This document shows positions 1 to 8,277 of a DNA stretch of 9,920 nt, one piece after another. The notes beneath the pieces were generated by a model. The model did not search any database. It saw nothing but the letters and a program-made list of their open reading frames with translations, and was not told the DNA's origin. Both the position numbers and the translations under genes were made by a program. How positions within the stretch are numbered: position 1 is the stretch's first letter; each line of letters opens with the position of its first letter. The stretch is from Dysgonamonadaceae bacterium. GTDB taxonomy: Bacteria; Bacteroidota; Bacteroidia; Bacteroidales; Azobacteroidaceae. The stretch covers positions 1-9,920 of the forward strand of contig JAISKG010000230.1 of NCBI GenBank assembly GCA_031261015.1, in the 5' to 3' direction.

Positions 1-525
1 GCCGCCTTTTGAAATGTTTTTTTGCCTTATCTGTCCGGCAAAATCATACAAGCCGCCAAACAAATAGGCGTGTATCTGCTGCAGCCCCGTTCTTGTTCCA
101 ACTTCAATTTCATCTATAAGGTTGCTTTCAAACAAGGTGTATGCTTTCTTTTTGCTTTGTCCATCAATGCTGTTGTCGCTATATGTGAACCAGTCCAAAA
201 ATTTCATTGAATTTTTGCTAGGGATAACTTTTACAAGTTCCGTTACATCGTCCTGCGAAAAACAATCGGTGGCATATTTCTTGCCGTCCGCAGACATAAG
301 TTTCAGTTGTACACATTTTGAATACAACTCACTGCTTTGCGTTTTGAGGCGGCTTTTAAGCGTTCCCCAATAAACCCTTGGGCGCGGACTATTGGTTATA
401 GCCGACACAATATCGACAACCGAAAACCACCATTTGTTGTTCTCTTCGTCCCAAACGGCACGCACTTCACGGTCGTTAAAAAAGCGTATTGATATTTTTG
501 AATTGTTTTTTTCTAAAGCTTTCAT
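1..525 (-). CDS. BRO-N + Fic domain protein, C-terminus beyond the left edge
   Basis: The first 175 codons are open on the minus strand from ATG at 523-525, and the frame runs off the window. Residues about 10-115 look like a BRO-N (phage antirepressor-type) domain, with landmarks WWFSVVDIV (32-40), [10 protein letters not shown] (52-61) and [13 protein letters not shown] (72-84). Residues about 125-175 match the start of a Fic domain: [13 protein letters not shown], then [20 protein letters not shown] (148-167) and NISKGG. The catalytic HPFxxGNGR loop would be encoded outside the window, so activity cannot be judged. Fic enzymes usually transfer AMP or another nucleotide phosphate to proteins. 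BRO-N domains are DNA-binding modules of phage-type regulators. The combination is, from memory, a recurrent Bacteroides protein often named cell filamentation protein Fic. It follows the truncated XRE gene after 49 bases and probably shares its promoter. It is cytoplasmic, since no signal peptide is visible. The domain identity is fairly certain; the biological role (toxin, phage-related or regulatory) is not. Confidence 0.85.
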   Translation of the reverse strand, partial: MKALEKNNSKISIRFFNDREVRAVWDEENNKWWFSVVDIVSAITNSPRPRVYWGTLKSRLKTQSSELYSKCVQLKLMSADGKKYATDCFSQDDVTELVKVIPSKNSMKFLDWFTYSDNSIDGQSKKKAYTLFESNLIDEIEVGTRTGLQQIHAYLFGGLYDFAGQIRQKNISKGG

Positions 526-574
526 AAACTAAATCCCATTTTGCTTAGATGACTATTTACTTTGCTTTTCCCAT

Positions 575-697
575 TTATAGAGGTTGAACACGATTACAAG
601 CATAGCCTTTTACTATCTTAAAACTCTTGCCAAGTTTTTCAGCCAACCAAGTTTGCTTGATTCCTTTCTCTGTTAATATATCCTTTAGGCGATTCAT
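575..697 (-). pseudogene. Truncated XRE/Cro-type helix-turn-helix regulator (40 aa)
   Basis: A minus-strand reading frame starts at ATG 695-697 and stops at TAA 575-577, encoding 40 residues. It begins MNRLKDILTEKGIKQTWLAE and continues through KLGKS and YACNRVQP, then ends in a single Leu. This is the pattern of the first helices of a small XRE-family DNA-binding protein of Bacteroidota. Those proteins normally continue after NR-x-QP with a segment of the type LExLFxIAxxLxVxxxxLI, reaching roughly 60-70 residues. Here that part is missing: the next bases in this frame are a stop, and neither other frame restores it clearly. I read it as a regulator cut short by a frameshift or deletion. A functional 40-residue peptide cannot be excluded, because the promoter upstream is intact. 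It lies 49 bases before the BRO-N/Fic gene and is probably co-transcribed with it. Confidence 0.65.
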
Positions 698-718
698 CTT
701 TCATTTTGAATTAGGGTA

Positions 719-749
719 CAAATATAGGAAATTAAAGGGGATTGGCAAG
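719..749 (-). promoter_or_regulatory. Bacteroidota-type promoter for the XRE/BRO-Fic unit
   Basis: Read on the minus strand, CTTG (746-749) is followed by 19 bases and then TATATTTG (719-726), a perfect TAnnTTTG box. This is the -33/-7 architecture of the Bacteroidota primary sigma factor. The box ends about 20 bases before the ATG at 697, giving a very short leader and supporting that start codon. The promoter sits back to back with the plus-strand promoter at 784-815, so the 698-841 intergenic region is a divergent promoter region. The call rests on motif and spacing only. Confidence 0.65.
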
Positions 750-783
750 ATTGATTGATTGACGATACTGTTGTTTGGTTTTA

Positions 784-815
784 TTTGCAAATTCCCCCCA
801 AACTTCCTACCTTGC
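784..815 (+). promoter_or_regulatory. Promoter of the macroglobulin-esterase unit
   Basis: TTTGCAAA begins at 784, and after TTTG there are 20 bases to TACCTTGC (808-815). This is close to the Bacteroidota TTTG-N19/21-TAnnTTTG consensus, with one T fewer in the -7 box. The ATG of the macroglobulin gene is 27 bases from the end of the box. The element closely resembles the one at 7610-7641 in sequence, spacing and distance to the start codon, which strengthens both calls. No Shine-Dalgarno sequence precedes the ATG, as is usual in this phylum. Confidence 0.6.
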
Positions 816-841
816 ACCCAAATTATAAAACCCGAAATCAA

Positions 842-3800
842 ATGAAACCTAAGGCTCTTTTTGTATTCTTGCTTTTGCTGGTTTTTCCCTTTTGCATTCA
901 CTCGCAAGTCATTCAGTGGCAAGATCATCCGCAGAAAACGTTTGTCTATGAGATTAGTAATAAGGAGGCGGAACGGCTTATCAAAAGCGAGCCGAAAGAC
1001 AGCTTGATTCTCCAGATGCTGCACACGCCGGCCGGCTCTTTTTCCGGCGAATGGACGGATCGTCCCAAGCAAGGCCATTTTATTTTTGCCGATATTTTGC
1101 AAAATCAGGTGGGTTACCGCTATGCGCCGGTGATGCCGTTTCAGGTTTTTCTGTTCAAGGAATATGGCGTGCTGACTTTGCAAGTAGTTGACTCCGAAGG
1201 AAAAATACGCGACGATGCCAAAGTGCGCATCAAAGGCCGCTGGCGTTTGTTCGATACCGGCGTTTATTTCGATAAAGTGAGCCACACTTATACGATCGAC
1301 GACGATTCGGAGCAGGCTAACCGGCTGTTAACCGTTGAGTTGGATAAATTTACCGTGATGTTCAATTTGTCGAAACATTTTGTCAATCCCTGGTACGGAG
1401 GCTATAATCATTATTCGGATAATGGACCGGATTTTTATAGTTACATGATTACGGATAAAAATAAATACAAGCCGGGCGAAACTGTCCGTTTCAAATCGTA
1501 TGCGTTGTCGGAACGGCGGCGACCATTGAAAGAGGAGTTGGAGGTTTGGATGAGCGTACCGGGCAAATATTACGACGATTATAAAAAAATAACTACTATA
1601 TCCCCTTATCATCCGGGTGGTTATGCGGGAGAAATCGTGTTGCACGATTCGTTGAAATTGCGTTTGGACAAGCATTATTCAATTCAGTTGCGTGAAAAAA
1701 AGAAACGGATTGTCGCCTCTTGCAGCTTCAAATACGAAGATTATGAATTATTCGACAGCCGGATGGAAACCAAATTGCAACTATCCAGTCATTACGATCC
1801 CGACACCAACCGAATTGAAATTAAAACTTTGGATGCCAACGGTTTATTCTTGCAAGACATGAAAGCCGAAGTTTTGATCAAACGGGGAAATGTATCGGCT
1901 GCTTATACCGATGTGCTGGTTTTACCCGATACGTTGATGTACCAAAAGATTAATTTGGCGAACGATAAGCCTACGATTGTCGATATTCCGCCTTCGCTGT
2001 TCGGAATGTCGAATTGTTCGTACACCATTTATATCAAAGCCTATACGTATGATAATCAAATACTAAGTTCGCAGCAATCCGCCACTTTTTATAAATCGCG
2101 GCAAGATCTTGTACTTTCCACGAGAAATGATTCGATTTGCTTTAATTTCAACGTTTTAGGAAGAGATACCAAAGCCAAAGCGCAGTTGTGGTACGACGAT
2201 GACAAAGAAGGCAAGAACATTGAATTGCCTTACGAAGAACCTTTCAATCAGGCAATTAAATATTATCACATTCATGTAGAGGATCCTGCCTATTCGCAAT
2301 CGTTCGGAAGCGCTCAAATCAATCCGCGCTTGAATATTGCCGGAGGCATTTCTGCCGATTCGTTCAATGTGAAATTAGTGAATCCGCTGAATCTGGATTT
2401 ATCGTGGTATATTTATCAGGGAAATATCCTGCTGGAAAAAGGTTTCGGCAAAGAATTTGATTTCAAGTATCCCAATACGAATTTAGAAGTGACTCATTAC
2501 GTGGAACTTTTCTATTTTCTGGGCGATAGCGAGCGGTCGTATAGCCGCACGTTTATTCCGAAAACCGAGTTTCTGGATGTGGATATTAATTTACCTGAAC
2601 GTATTTATCCGGGACAAACTTTGGACGCTGTCATTACAGTAAAAGATAATATGGGACGTCCGGTGAAAGATGTCGATCTGACGGCTTGGGCGTTCAACAG
2701 TCAGCTGGGTTATTCGGTGCCGGATTTGCCGTATTACGGTTCGTCGCCGCGCAGTCGCGAGCAGCGTAACCGCTACTCTATCAACGAGAAAAATTATTCG
2801 TTCCGCACTCCGTTGAATTACCCGTATTGGAATGCGGTTGCGCATTTGGATACGATGAAGTATTATCAATTCACGTATCCTTGGGCAAAAATATTCCGCT
2901 ATGCGGTTGATACTCCGGATTCTACAACGCAATTTGCACCCTACATCATGAAAAACGGAAATGCCGTCAAGATTTACGCCATTGAAGCGAACGGTACGCC
3001 ACTGTATTTTTCGTGGACGGAACAGCCGAAAACCTATTCATTTCTCGTGCCGGATTCGGTAGAACAGCAGATTGCGCTTCGTTTGCACGACCGCGTGATT
3101 TTGCTCGACGGCCAATGTTTTGAAGCGAAAAAGAAAACGATCGTGAGCATGGATCTGGATCATTTGCCGGAATACGTTCGCGTTATCATGCTGAATACCA
3201 AGGATAAATACGGCAATTACCATTTCACCGGCGAAGAAAAGAAGGTTTATTCCAATTATGTGTCGCGGATTCCTGTTGCCGATTTTTCCGATTTCACTTA
3301 TTTGAAACAGCAAAATACGATTTATCCGGTGTTTCACAGATGTTTTCAATCACGGAAAAGCGATGTTTTGATCGGGCCGCTTCGTTCGGGACGCATGCAG
3401 TATAACAATGGAGTAATCTATAAACACGAAGGCGGTTTTTCGTATCAATATGAAGATAATGTCGTATATAAATATCCGTTGAATCCGATTCCCGAAACGA
3501 TTGCATTTTCATCGAGCAACAAGTTTACCGATTTGAATGATTTTTACCTGACGGCCAAAGTGTTCAATGAAGCCATCGAGCGTTGCAAAAAAGCGGAATC
3601 TGCTCGTTGGTTTCCCAGCCGGATTGTAATTGCACAAAATGCTATGAATCTGAATTTTATCCTTTCGATGAAACAAGATACGACGGGCGTTTCCAATTTG
3701 TTGTTCCGCAATGTGCAAACCAAGCAATTGCTGTTCCCCGATCAGATCGAATATTCCGAACGGAAATACAGCCAAATTCCGCCGGCAACTTACGATGTGA

Positions 3801-6427
3801 TTTTGTTGTACAACAGCGGAAATTACGTCCGGTTCGACAGCATCGCTTTCCAAGAGAATACGTATCTTGAAGTCAATATGACCAAGCTGCCTTTGATTGC
3901 CAAAGATTCGGTTTCGCAAAAATGGCTGGCCTTGCGCACGCAGTTGATTCCGCCGGAGAAAATAAACTATCGCACGCAAACATCCATTTATTATACTCCG
4001 CCAAAAACGATTCACCGGAACGCTTGGAATGTGGTCAAAGGAACGGTTTTATCCGGCGACGACAACGAGCCTTTAATTGGAGCTTCCGTCATATTGAAAG
4101 GAACTAATCATGGAACAATTACCGATATGGATGGCCGTTTTGAAATCGTGATTGAAGAAGATAACAGCCTTTTGCTGTTTTCGTATATTGGATTCAAAAC
4201 CAAAGAGCAACAGGTGATGATGGGCAGCGAAATAACGATTACACTCGAAGAAGATGCTCGAATGCTCGACGAAGTGGTTACTGTCGGATATGGAACTGTA
4301 AGGCAAAGAATGTTCACAGGCTCAATATCTTCTATTTCATCCGATACGTACGTGGCCCCGCAATCGCCGCCAGAAAAAGTGGAAGACGATGGCGACAACG
4401 AAGCGGAAATCAAAGCCGCCGAAGATAATTTGTACGCCGAACTGCTGCAACTCAACGGATTGCGCAGTAATTTCTCTGATGTAGGTTTCTGGGAACCTCG
4501 CCTTTATACAGATAAAAAAGGAAAGGCGCAGTTTACCGTCACTTTTCCAGATAATATTACGCAATGGAACACAGTGGTTTACGCAATGAACCGCCGGTTA
4601 AAAACGGGAACGGCGCGCAAGTACATTCAATCGTACAAGCCGTTGATGGCGGAACTCAAAAATCCGTCATTCTTGGTGGCCGGCGATTCGGCTTATTATG
4701 CCGGAAATATCCGTAATTATACGCGTGACAAGGAGATAGAGGGACAAATTTCGTTTGCCGTCGGAAACGATACGTTGTTGAATGAAATGATTCGCTTCCA
4801 AGCTTCGCATCAGGATAAAATGCTGGTCAATCCAATGTTAACCGATAGTATTACAACCACTTACCTGTTCAGGCGCAACGACGGCTATACCGACGGCGAA
4901 GAACGAACCGTTCCCGTGCTTCCGCAAGGCACGGAAGTGGCCGAAGGTACGCTTGATTTCTTGCGTAACGGCGACCGGAAAACGATCGCGGCCGGCGAGG
5001 GCGAAGAAATTCACGTCACGCTCACAGCCAATCCGTTGGATGTATATGTGGATGCGGCAAATTATTTACGAAGTTATAAATACGATTGCAACGAGCAATT
5101 GGCTTCCAAATTGTTAGGGCTGTTGAATTTTAAAATTTATCAACAATATATCGGCAAACCGTTTAAGTATGATGAACGAATCAATGAAATCATCAAAAAA
5201 TTAACGGAAAATCGCAACGATCAAAAATTGTGGTCGTGGTTCGGCAATTCTTCGAGTACTTCATATTGGATGTCGGCGCATGTGATTCGCGCGTTAAATC
5301 AGGCCAAACAAGCTGGTTACCAAGTCGATTTGGATTTAACGAAAGCCGAGCAGGATTATGTAGATACAAAACGTTACCGTTCGGTTTCGCTGTACGACAT
5401 TGATATTTTGAATGCTTTGTCGGAAATGGGAACGCAGCAGAATTACGAAGCAGCTCTCCAACGTTTTGATCAACAGATTGAACAACTGGAGTTTATCAAT
5501 GATTCCATCGCTCGTAAAAACAAAACGAAAAACACAACTTCGTACCTGAAAGAAAAGTTGCAATTGCTCGAAATCCGGCAAGGCCAGAAAACCGGCTATT
5601 CGCCCGAACTGCTGACTAAATATCTGAAAAAAGACGTTTTAGGCGCGATTTACTGCGACGACGGTCTGGAACGTTACTGGTGGGGCGACAACCTGATGAC
5701 GACGCTGATCGCTTACCGCATCGTCCGCAACGATTCCACTTTGGCGTCGCTGAAAGAGCCGATGCAGATGTACATCCTGAAAACCAAGCAGTTGGGTTGG
5801 AACACGTATCAGGCTTCGTCGGCCATGATGACGATTTTGCCCGATTTACTGACCAAATCCATGAATAAAGACAATCTCGCAACCGTCGCACTTTCCGGAA
5901 AAGAAACCCGCGAACTGAACCGTTTTCCCTACGAAACGATTTTAACGGCCGGAGAACAATTAAAAATTGAAAAGAAGCAAGGCATGCCGTTGATTTATTC
6001 GGCTTACAAAATGAAACGAGTAACCACTGAAAATCAAGGAGATGCTTTTGAAATCAGTACAGAATTGAATCGCGATTCGCTCCAAGCCGGCGTTCCTGTA
6101 ACGATGTATGCGACAGTAAAAGTAAAGCAGAAAAATGCCGATCACGTGATGATCGAAATTCCCATTCCCGCCGGATGCAGTTACACGACGAAAAACAATT
6201 ATTACCGCTACGGCTACAACCGGGAAGTTTACCGGGAGTATTTTAAAGATCGCATTGCTATTTTCTGCGAAAGTTTACCGATGGGAGAATATACTTATTC
6301 GATTGAGTTATCGCCGCGTTATACAGGGAAATACATTTTAAATCCGGCGAAGGTGGAGATGATGTATTTTCCGGTGATTGAGTCGAATAATGAGTTGAGG
6401 AAAGTGGAAATTTGGGAACAAAAATAA
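842..6427 (+). CDS. Secreted alpha-2-macroglobulin family protein with embedded SusC-like regulatory domain
   Basis: A protein of 1861 residues. The frame is open from further upstream, but I chose ATG 842 because it begins a clear signal peptide (residues 1-22, ending CIHSQ) and lies just after the promoter. No proper lipobox is seen, unlike the lipoprotein form of E. coli, so the protein is probably periplasmic or secreted. Domains: an MG2-type strand with DKNKYKPGETVRF (205-217); further macroglobulin-like beta domains, e.g. PERIYPGQTLDAVITVKD (585-602); a carboxypeptidase-regulatory-like domain (about 1064-1140) followed by the SusC-type motif LDEVVTVGYGT (1142-1152); the A2M core with W1217 and PDNITQW (1236-1242); a thioester-domain region with YDCNEQ (Cys1416, Gln1419), SYWMSAHVIRALNQAKQAGY and RYWWGDNLMTT; and a C-terminal receptor-binding-type domain with IPIPAG and GEYTYSIEL. 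The family traps proteases by conformational change and covalent thioester capture. In bacteria it is thought to protect the envelope. No pbpC-like penicillin-binding gene is adjacent. Family certain; target unknown. Confidence 0.93.
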   Translation: MKPKALFVFLLLLVFPFCIHSQVIQWQDHPQKTFVYEISNKEAERLIKSEPKDSLILQMLHTPAGSFSGEWTDRPKQGHFIFADILQNQVGYRYAPVMPFQVFLFKEYGVLTLQVVDSEGKIRDDAKVRIKGRWRLFDTGVYFDKVSHTYTIDDDSEQANRLLTVELDKFTVMFNLSKHFVNPWYGGYNHYSDNGPDFYSYMITDKNKYKPGETVRFKSYALSERRRPLKEELEVWMSVPGKYYDDYKKITTISPYHPGGYAGEIVLHDSLKLRLDKHYSIQLREKKKRIVASCSFKYEDYELFDSRMETKLQLSSHYDPDTNRIEIKTLDANGLFLQDMKAEVLIKRGNVSAAYTDVLVLPDTLMYQKINLANDKPTIVDIPPSLFGMSNCSYTIYIKAYTYDNQILSSQQSATFYKSRQDLVLSTRNDSICFNFNVLGRDTKAKAQLWYDDDKEGKNIELPYEEPFNQAIKYYHIHVEDPAYSQSFGSAQINPRLNIAGGISADSFNVKLVNPLNLDLSWYIYQGNILLEKGFGKEFDFKYPNTNLEVTHYVELFYFLGDSERSYSRTFIPKTEFLDVDINLPERIYPGQTLDAVITVKDNMGRPVKDVDLTAWAFNSQLGYSVPDLPYYGSSPRSREQRNRYSINEKNYSFRTPLNYPYWNAVAHLDTMKYYQFTYPWAKIFRYAVDTPDSTTQFAPYIMKNGNAVKIYAIEANGTPLYFSWTEQPKTYSFLVPDSVEQQIALRLHDRVILLDGQCFEAKKKTIVSMDLDHLPEYVRVIMLNTKDKYGNYHFTGEEKKVYSNYVSRIPVADFSDFTYLKQQNTIYPVFHRCFQSRKSDVLIGPLRSGRMQYNNGVIYKHEGGFSYQYEDNVVYKYPLNPIPETIAFSSSNKFTDLNDFYLTAKVFNEAIERCKKAESARWFPSRIVIAQNAMNLNFILSMKQDTTGVSNLLFRNVQTKQLLFPDQIEYSERKYSQIPPATYDVILLYNSGNYVRFDSIAFQENTYLEVNMTKLPLIAKDSVSQKWLALRTQLIPPEKINYRTQTSIYYTPPKTIHRNAWNVVKGTVLSGDDNEPLIGASVILKGTNHGTITDMDGRFEIVIEEDNSLLLFSYIGFKTKEQQVMMGSEITITLEEDARMLDEVVTVGYGTVRQRMFTGSISSISSDTYVAPQSPPEKVEDDGDNEAEIKAAEDNLYAELLQLNGLRSNFSDVGFWEPRLYTDKKGKAQFTVTFPDNITQWNTVVYAMNRRLKTGTARKYIQSYKPLMAELKNPSFLVAGDSAYYAGNIRNYTRDKEIEGQISFAVGNDTLLNEMIRFQASHQDKMLVNPMLTDSITTTYLFRRNDGYTDGEERTVPVLPQGTEVAEGTLDFLRNGDRKTIAAGEGEEIHVTLTANPLDVYVDAANYLRSYKYDCNEQLASKLLGLLNFKIYQQYIGKPFKYDERINEIIKKLTENRNDQKLWSWFGNSSSTSYWMSAHVIRALNQAKQAGYQVDLDLTKAEQDYVDTKRYRSVSLYDIDILNALSEMGTQQNYEAALQRFDQQIEQLEFINDSIARKNKTKNTTSYLKEKLQLLEIRQGQKTGYSPELLTKYLKKDVLGAIYCDDGLERYWWGDNLMTTLIAYRIVRNDSTLASLKEPMQMYILKTKQLGWNTYQASSAMMTILPDLLTKSMNKDNLATVALSGKETRELNRFPYETILTAGEQLKIEKKQGMPLIYSAYKMKRVTTENQGDAFEISTELNRDSLQAGVPVTMYATVKVKQKNADHVMIEIPIPAGCSYTTKNNYYRYGYNREVYREYFKDRIAIFCESLPMGEYTYSIELSPRYTGKYILNPAKVEMMYFPVIESNNELRKVEIWEQK

Positions 6428-6437
6428 TATTCAAATA

Positions 6438-7577
6438 ATGAAAAAGTTATCAATTCTTATTTTTATCTTCTGTAAATCCGCTCTTTACAGCCAAACGATC
6501 GAAAACATTCAGATCCACTCCAAAGAACTGAATCAGGATCGCGAAATTTTGGTTTACACGCCGCCGGGCTACAACGAATTGACCTTGCAAACTTATGATG
6601 TGATCTATGTGTTTGATGCCCAAAACCGTGAATTGTTTGATTTCACGCACGCAATGATTCGTTTTCTGGATCCGGAGCAAAACTTTATCGTTGTGGGAAT
6701 TACCTCGCCTAATCACCCGGAAACAAATTACAACCGACAAAACGATTTTTTACCGATTCCGGTGAATGTAGCTCCCGAAGATTTTTTCGGCGGCCGCAAA
6801 GGAAACGTCGATCATTTTTTGAAATACTTGAAAAACGAAGTCGCTCCTTACATCGAAAAAAATTACCGTACCAAAGGGCGCAAAATCGCCGTCGGTCATT
6901 CGCTGGGAGCCTCGTTTATTCTTTGGTCGCTGGTCGAGGAACCGGCGTTGTTCAACGACTACATCGCCGTTTCGCCGAACCTCGCTTTCGATAAAGAACG
7001 ATTGGTCAATGAATTAATGAATATCGACTACGAAAACCGAAAAAGCGAAACATTCTTGTACCTCAGTCATGCCGACGAAGGCATTGAGTATTGGCGGGAA
7101 TGGCTGCCCGCTCGTGAAAAATTTTACGCCTTTCTGCGAGTCGGCCATTGGACTAACTTTCAATACCTTATCAAAGATTTTTCGGATGAAACACATTGGA
7201 GTAGCTTTCCGCCCAGCTTAACGGCAGCTTTCAAAGCCTATGTTGCCTTTATCGAAGAACGCGACAAAAAATATTCCAAAGAAATCTACGAAATTTCCAT
7301 TTCAGTAAAAGTTCCCAATAAAACTAACGAAGTCTATATTGTTGGAAATCAACCGGAATTAGGCGATTGGCAAGCGGACAAAATCAAACTGAACCGAAAA
7401 TCCGATTTTTTGCGGGAAATCCAATTAAAGGTTCATTCACCTGCGATTTTTAAGTTCACGCGAGGTAATTGGGAAACGGAAGGCACTGTCAAGTTTCACG
7501 ACGGAAGCAATTTATATATTCATCCGGAGAAACAAAATCAATTGGAATTTGAGATAGAAGAATGGGCGGATAATTAG
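6438..7577 (+). CDS. Secreted esterase (PF00756-like alpha/beta hydrolase) with C-terminal CBM20-like domain
   Basis: A protein of 379 residues. A signal peptide (about 1-19, ending ALYSQ) predicts export. Residues about 22-275 look like the esterase D/antigen 85-type alpha/beta hydrolase family: REILVYTPPGY near the start, the nucleophile elbow GHSLG with Ser155, a likely acidic residue in SHADEG (Asp213 or Glu214), and a likely catalytic His253 in ETHWSSFP. Residues about 284-379 resemble a starch-binding (CBM20-type) beta-sandwich: VYIVGNQPELGDWQADKIKLNR and FKFTRGNWETEGT. The family hydrolyses esters ranging from acylated sugars to siderophores, and the substrate cannot be read from the sequence. 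The C-terminal module hints at a glycan-linked ester but may be only structural. The gene starts 10 bases after the macroglobulin stop codon with no terminator between, so the two are almost surely one operon. Confidence 0.85.
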   Translation: MKKLSILIFIFCKSALYSQTIENIQIHSKELNQDREILVYTPPGYNELTLQTYDVIYVFDAQNRELFDFTHAMIRFLDPEQNFIVVGITSPNHPETNYNRQNDFLPIPVNVAPEDFFGGRKGNVDHFLKYLKNEVAPYIEKNYRTKGRKIAVGHSLGASFILWSLVEEPALFNDYIAVSPNLAFDKERLVNELMNIDYENRKSETFLYLSHADEGIEYWREWLPAREKFYAFLRVGHWTNFQYLIKDFSDETHWSSFPPSLTAAFKAYVAFIEERDKKYSKEIYEISISVKVPNKTNEVYIVGNQPELGDWQADKIKLNRKSDFLREIQLKVHSPAIFKFTRGNWETEGTVKFHDGSNLYIHPEKQNQLEFEIEEWADN

Positions 7578-7609
7578 TCGGATAAGAAAGTTTCTTTTTT
7601 TCTCAAACT

Positions 7610-7641
7610 CTTGCAAAATAACTGTAAATTACGTAACTTGC
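7610..7641 (+). promoter_or_regulatory. Promoter of the barrel / lipoprotein / radical SAM unit
   Basis: CTTGCAAA begins at 7610, and TAACTTGC lies at 7634-7641, 20 bases after CTTG. The layout is the same as at 784-815. The box end is 27 bases before the ATG at 7668, exactly as for the macroglobulin gene, and the bases after the box (CAnCCAAATT type) also match. It sits 32 bases after the esterase stop codon, so this unit can be transcribed independently even if some read-through occurs. Confidence 0.55.
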
Positions 7642-7667
7642 AGCCAAATTCCGAAAATGATAAAACC

Positions 7668-8261
7668 ATGAATTTCAAATCCTTAAAAATCAGCTTGATT
7701 TTATGTATGCTTGGCTCCGGTTTGTATGCGCAATCTGATTCAGTAGATCATTCTCAAGATTATCGTCATCACGAAATAAAAATAATATACGGAATCGGCA
7801 ACTTGCCCAATGGCATGCACAGTAATGAAAAAGATGTTTGGACAGGCGGTTTTACTGTAGCATATATGTATTGGCCGCAAAATTGGCTGGGTATTGGAAT
7901 AAATGCTAATTGGCAATTTCCTTCCGATACAAAATATTACTCATACAGAGAATATTATGTTGACGATTCTTTCAAAGACTACGAAAATTCTGCCAAGAAT
8001 ACATTTTTTGCTTTCGCTCCTGAAATTAGATTACCATATTCTAATAAACAAAAATATTTAACAAGTTATTTTGCCCTTTCTTTTGGTTATGGTATAGAAA
8101 AAGGCATAAAAAAAGGAGAAGTAAATCATAATTGGGGCTGGAACTTCACTTTATACGGATTTAATGCTAATTTTGGTAAAGAGGAGCGATTTTTTGCAGG
8201 AGGCGAGTTAGGAGTAGGTTATAAAGGAATTTTTTCTTGCCATACAGGATATAGATTTTAA
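7668..8261 (+). CDS. Small outer-membrane beta-barrel-like protein, unrecognised family
   Basis: A protein of 197 residues. The frame extends upstream to a TTG at 7611, but I chose ATG 7668 because it starts a clear signal peptide (MNFKSLKIS... to LYAQ, residues 1-22) and lies 27 bases after a promoter box. The mature part alternates hydrophobic and polar residues in strands rich in aromatic residues and Gly, such as GGFTVAYMYWPQNWLGIGIN (60-79), TSYFALSFGYGIEKG (132-146) and FFAGGELGVGYKG (175-187). It ends HTGYRF with a terminal Phe, the usual outer-membrane barrel signature. About eight strands would fit. I do not recognise a named family. The coding sequence is AT-rich and uses AGA and ATA codons more than the macroglobulin gene. 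It lies 16 bases before the lipoprotein gene, so co-transcription is likely. A soluble beta-rich periplasmic protein is the alternative. Confidence 0.7.
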   Translation: MNFKSLKISLILCMLGSGLYAQSDSVDHSQDYRHHEIKIIYGIGNLPNGMHSNEKDVWTGGFTVAYMYWPQNWLGIGINANWQFPSDTKYYSYREYYVDDSFKDYENSAKNTFFAFAPEIRLPYSNKQKYLTSYFALSFGYGIEKGIKKGEVNHNWGWNFTLYGFNANFGKEERFFAGGELGVGYKGIFSCHTGYRF

Positions 8262-8277
8262 CAACAAATGACTATAT

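Noticed and set aside
755..841. Upstream extension of the macroglobulin frame to 755
   Set aside because: It would translate through the promoter and place 29 residues before the signal peptide; ATG 842 fits far better.
701..1285. A 194-codon minus-strand open frame over the start of the macroglobulin gene
   Set aside because: It lies antisense to the signal peptide and first domains of a convincing gene, its protein has no family features, and it covers both promoters.
5616..5891. Antisense Arg/Ser/Cys-rich open frame within the macroglobulin gene
   Set aside because: A shadow of codon bias in the real gene, with no plausible start context or family.
7578..7607. Possible terminator after the esterase (AGAAA-G-TTTCT and a T-run)
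   Set aside because: The stem is short, pure A/T-type with a one-base loop; it is not a convincing hairpin.
7611..7667. TTG start at 7611 for the barrel gene
   Set aside because: It overlaps the -33 promoter element and would bury the signal peptide behind 19 residues without sense.
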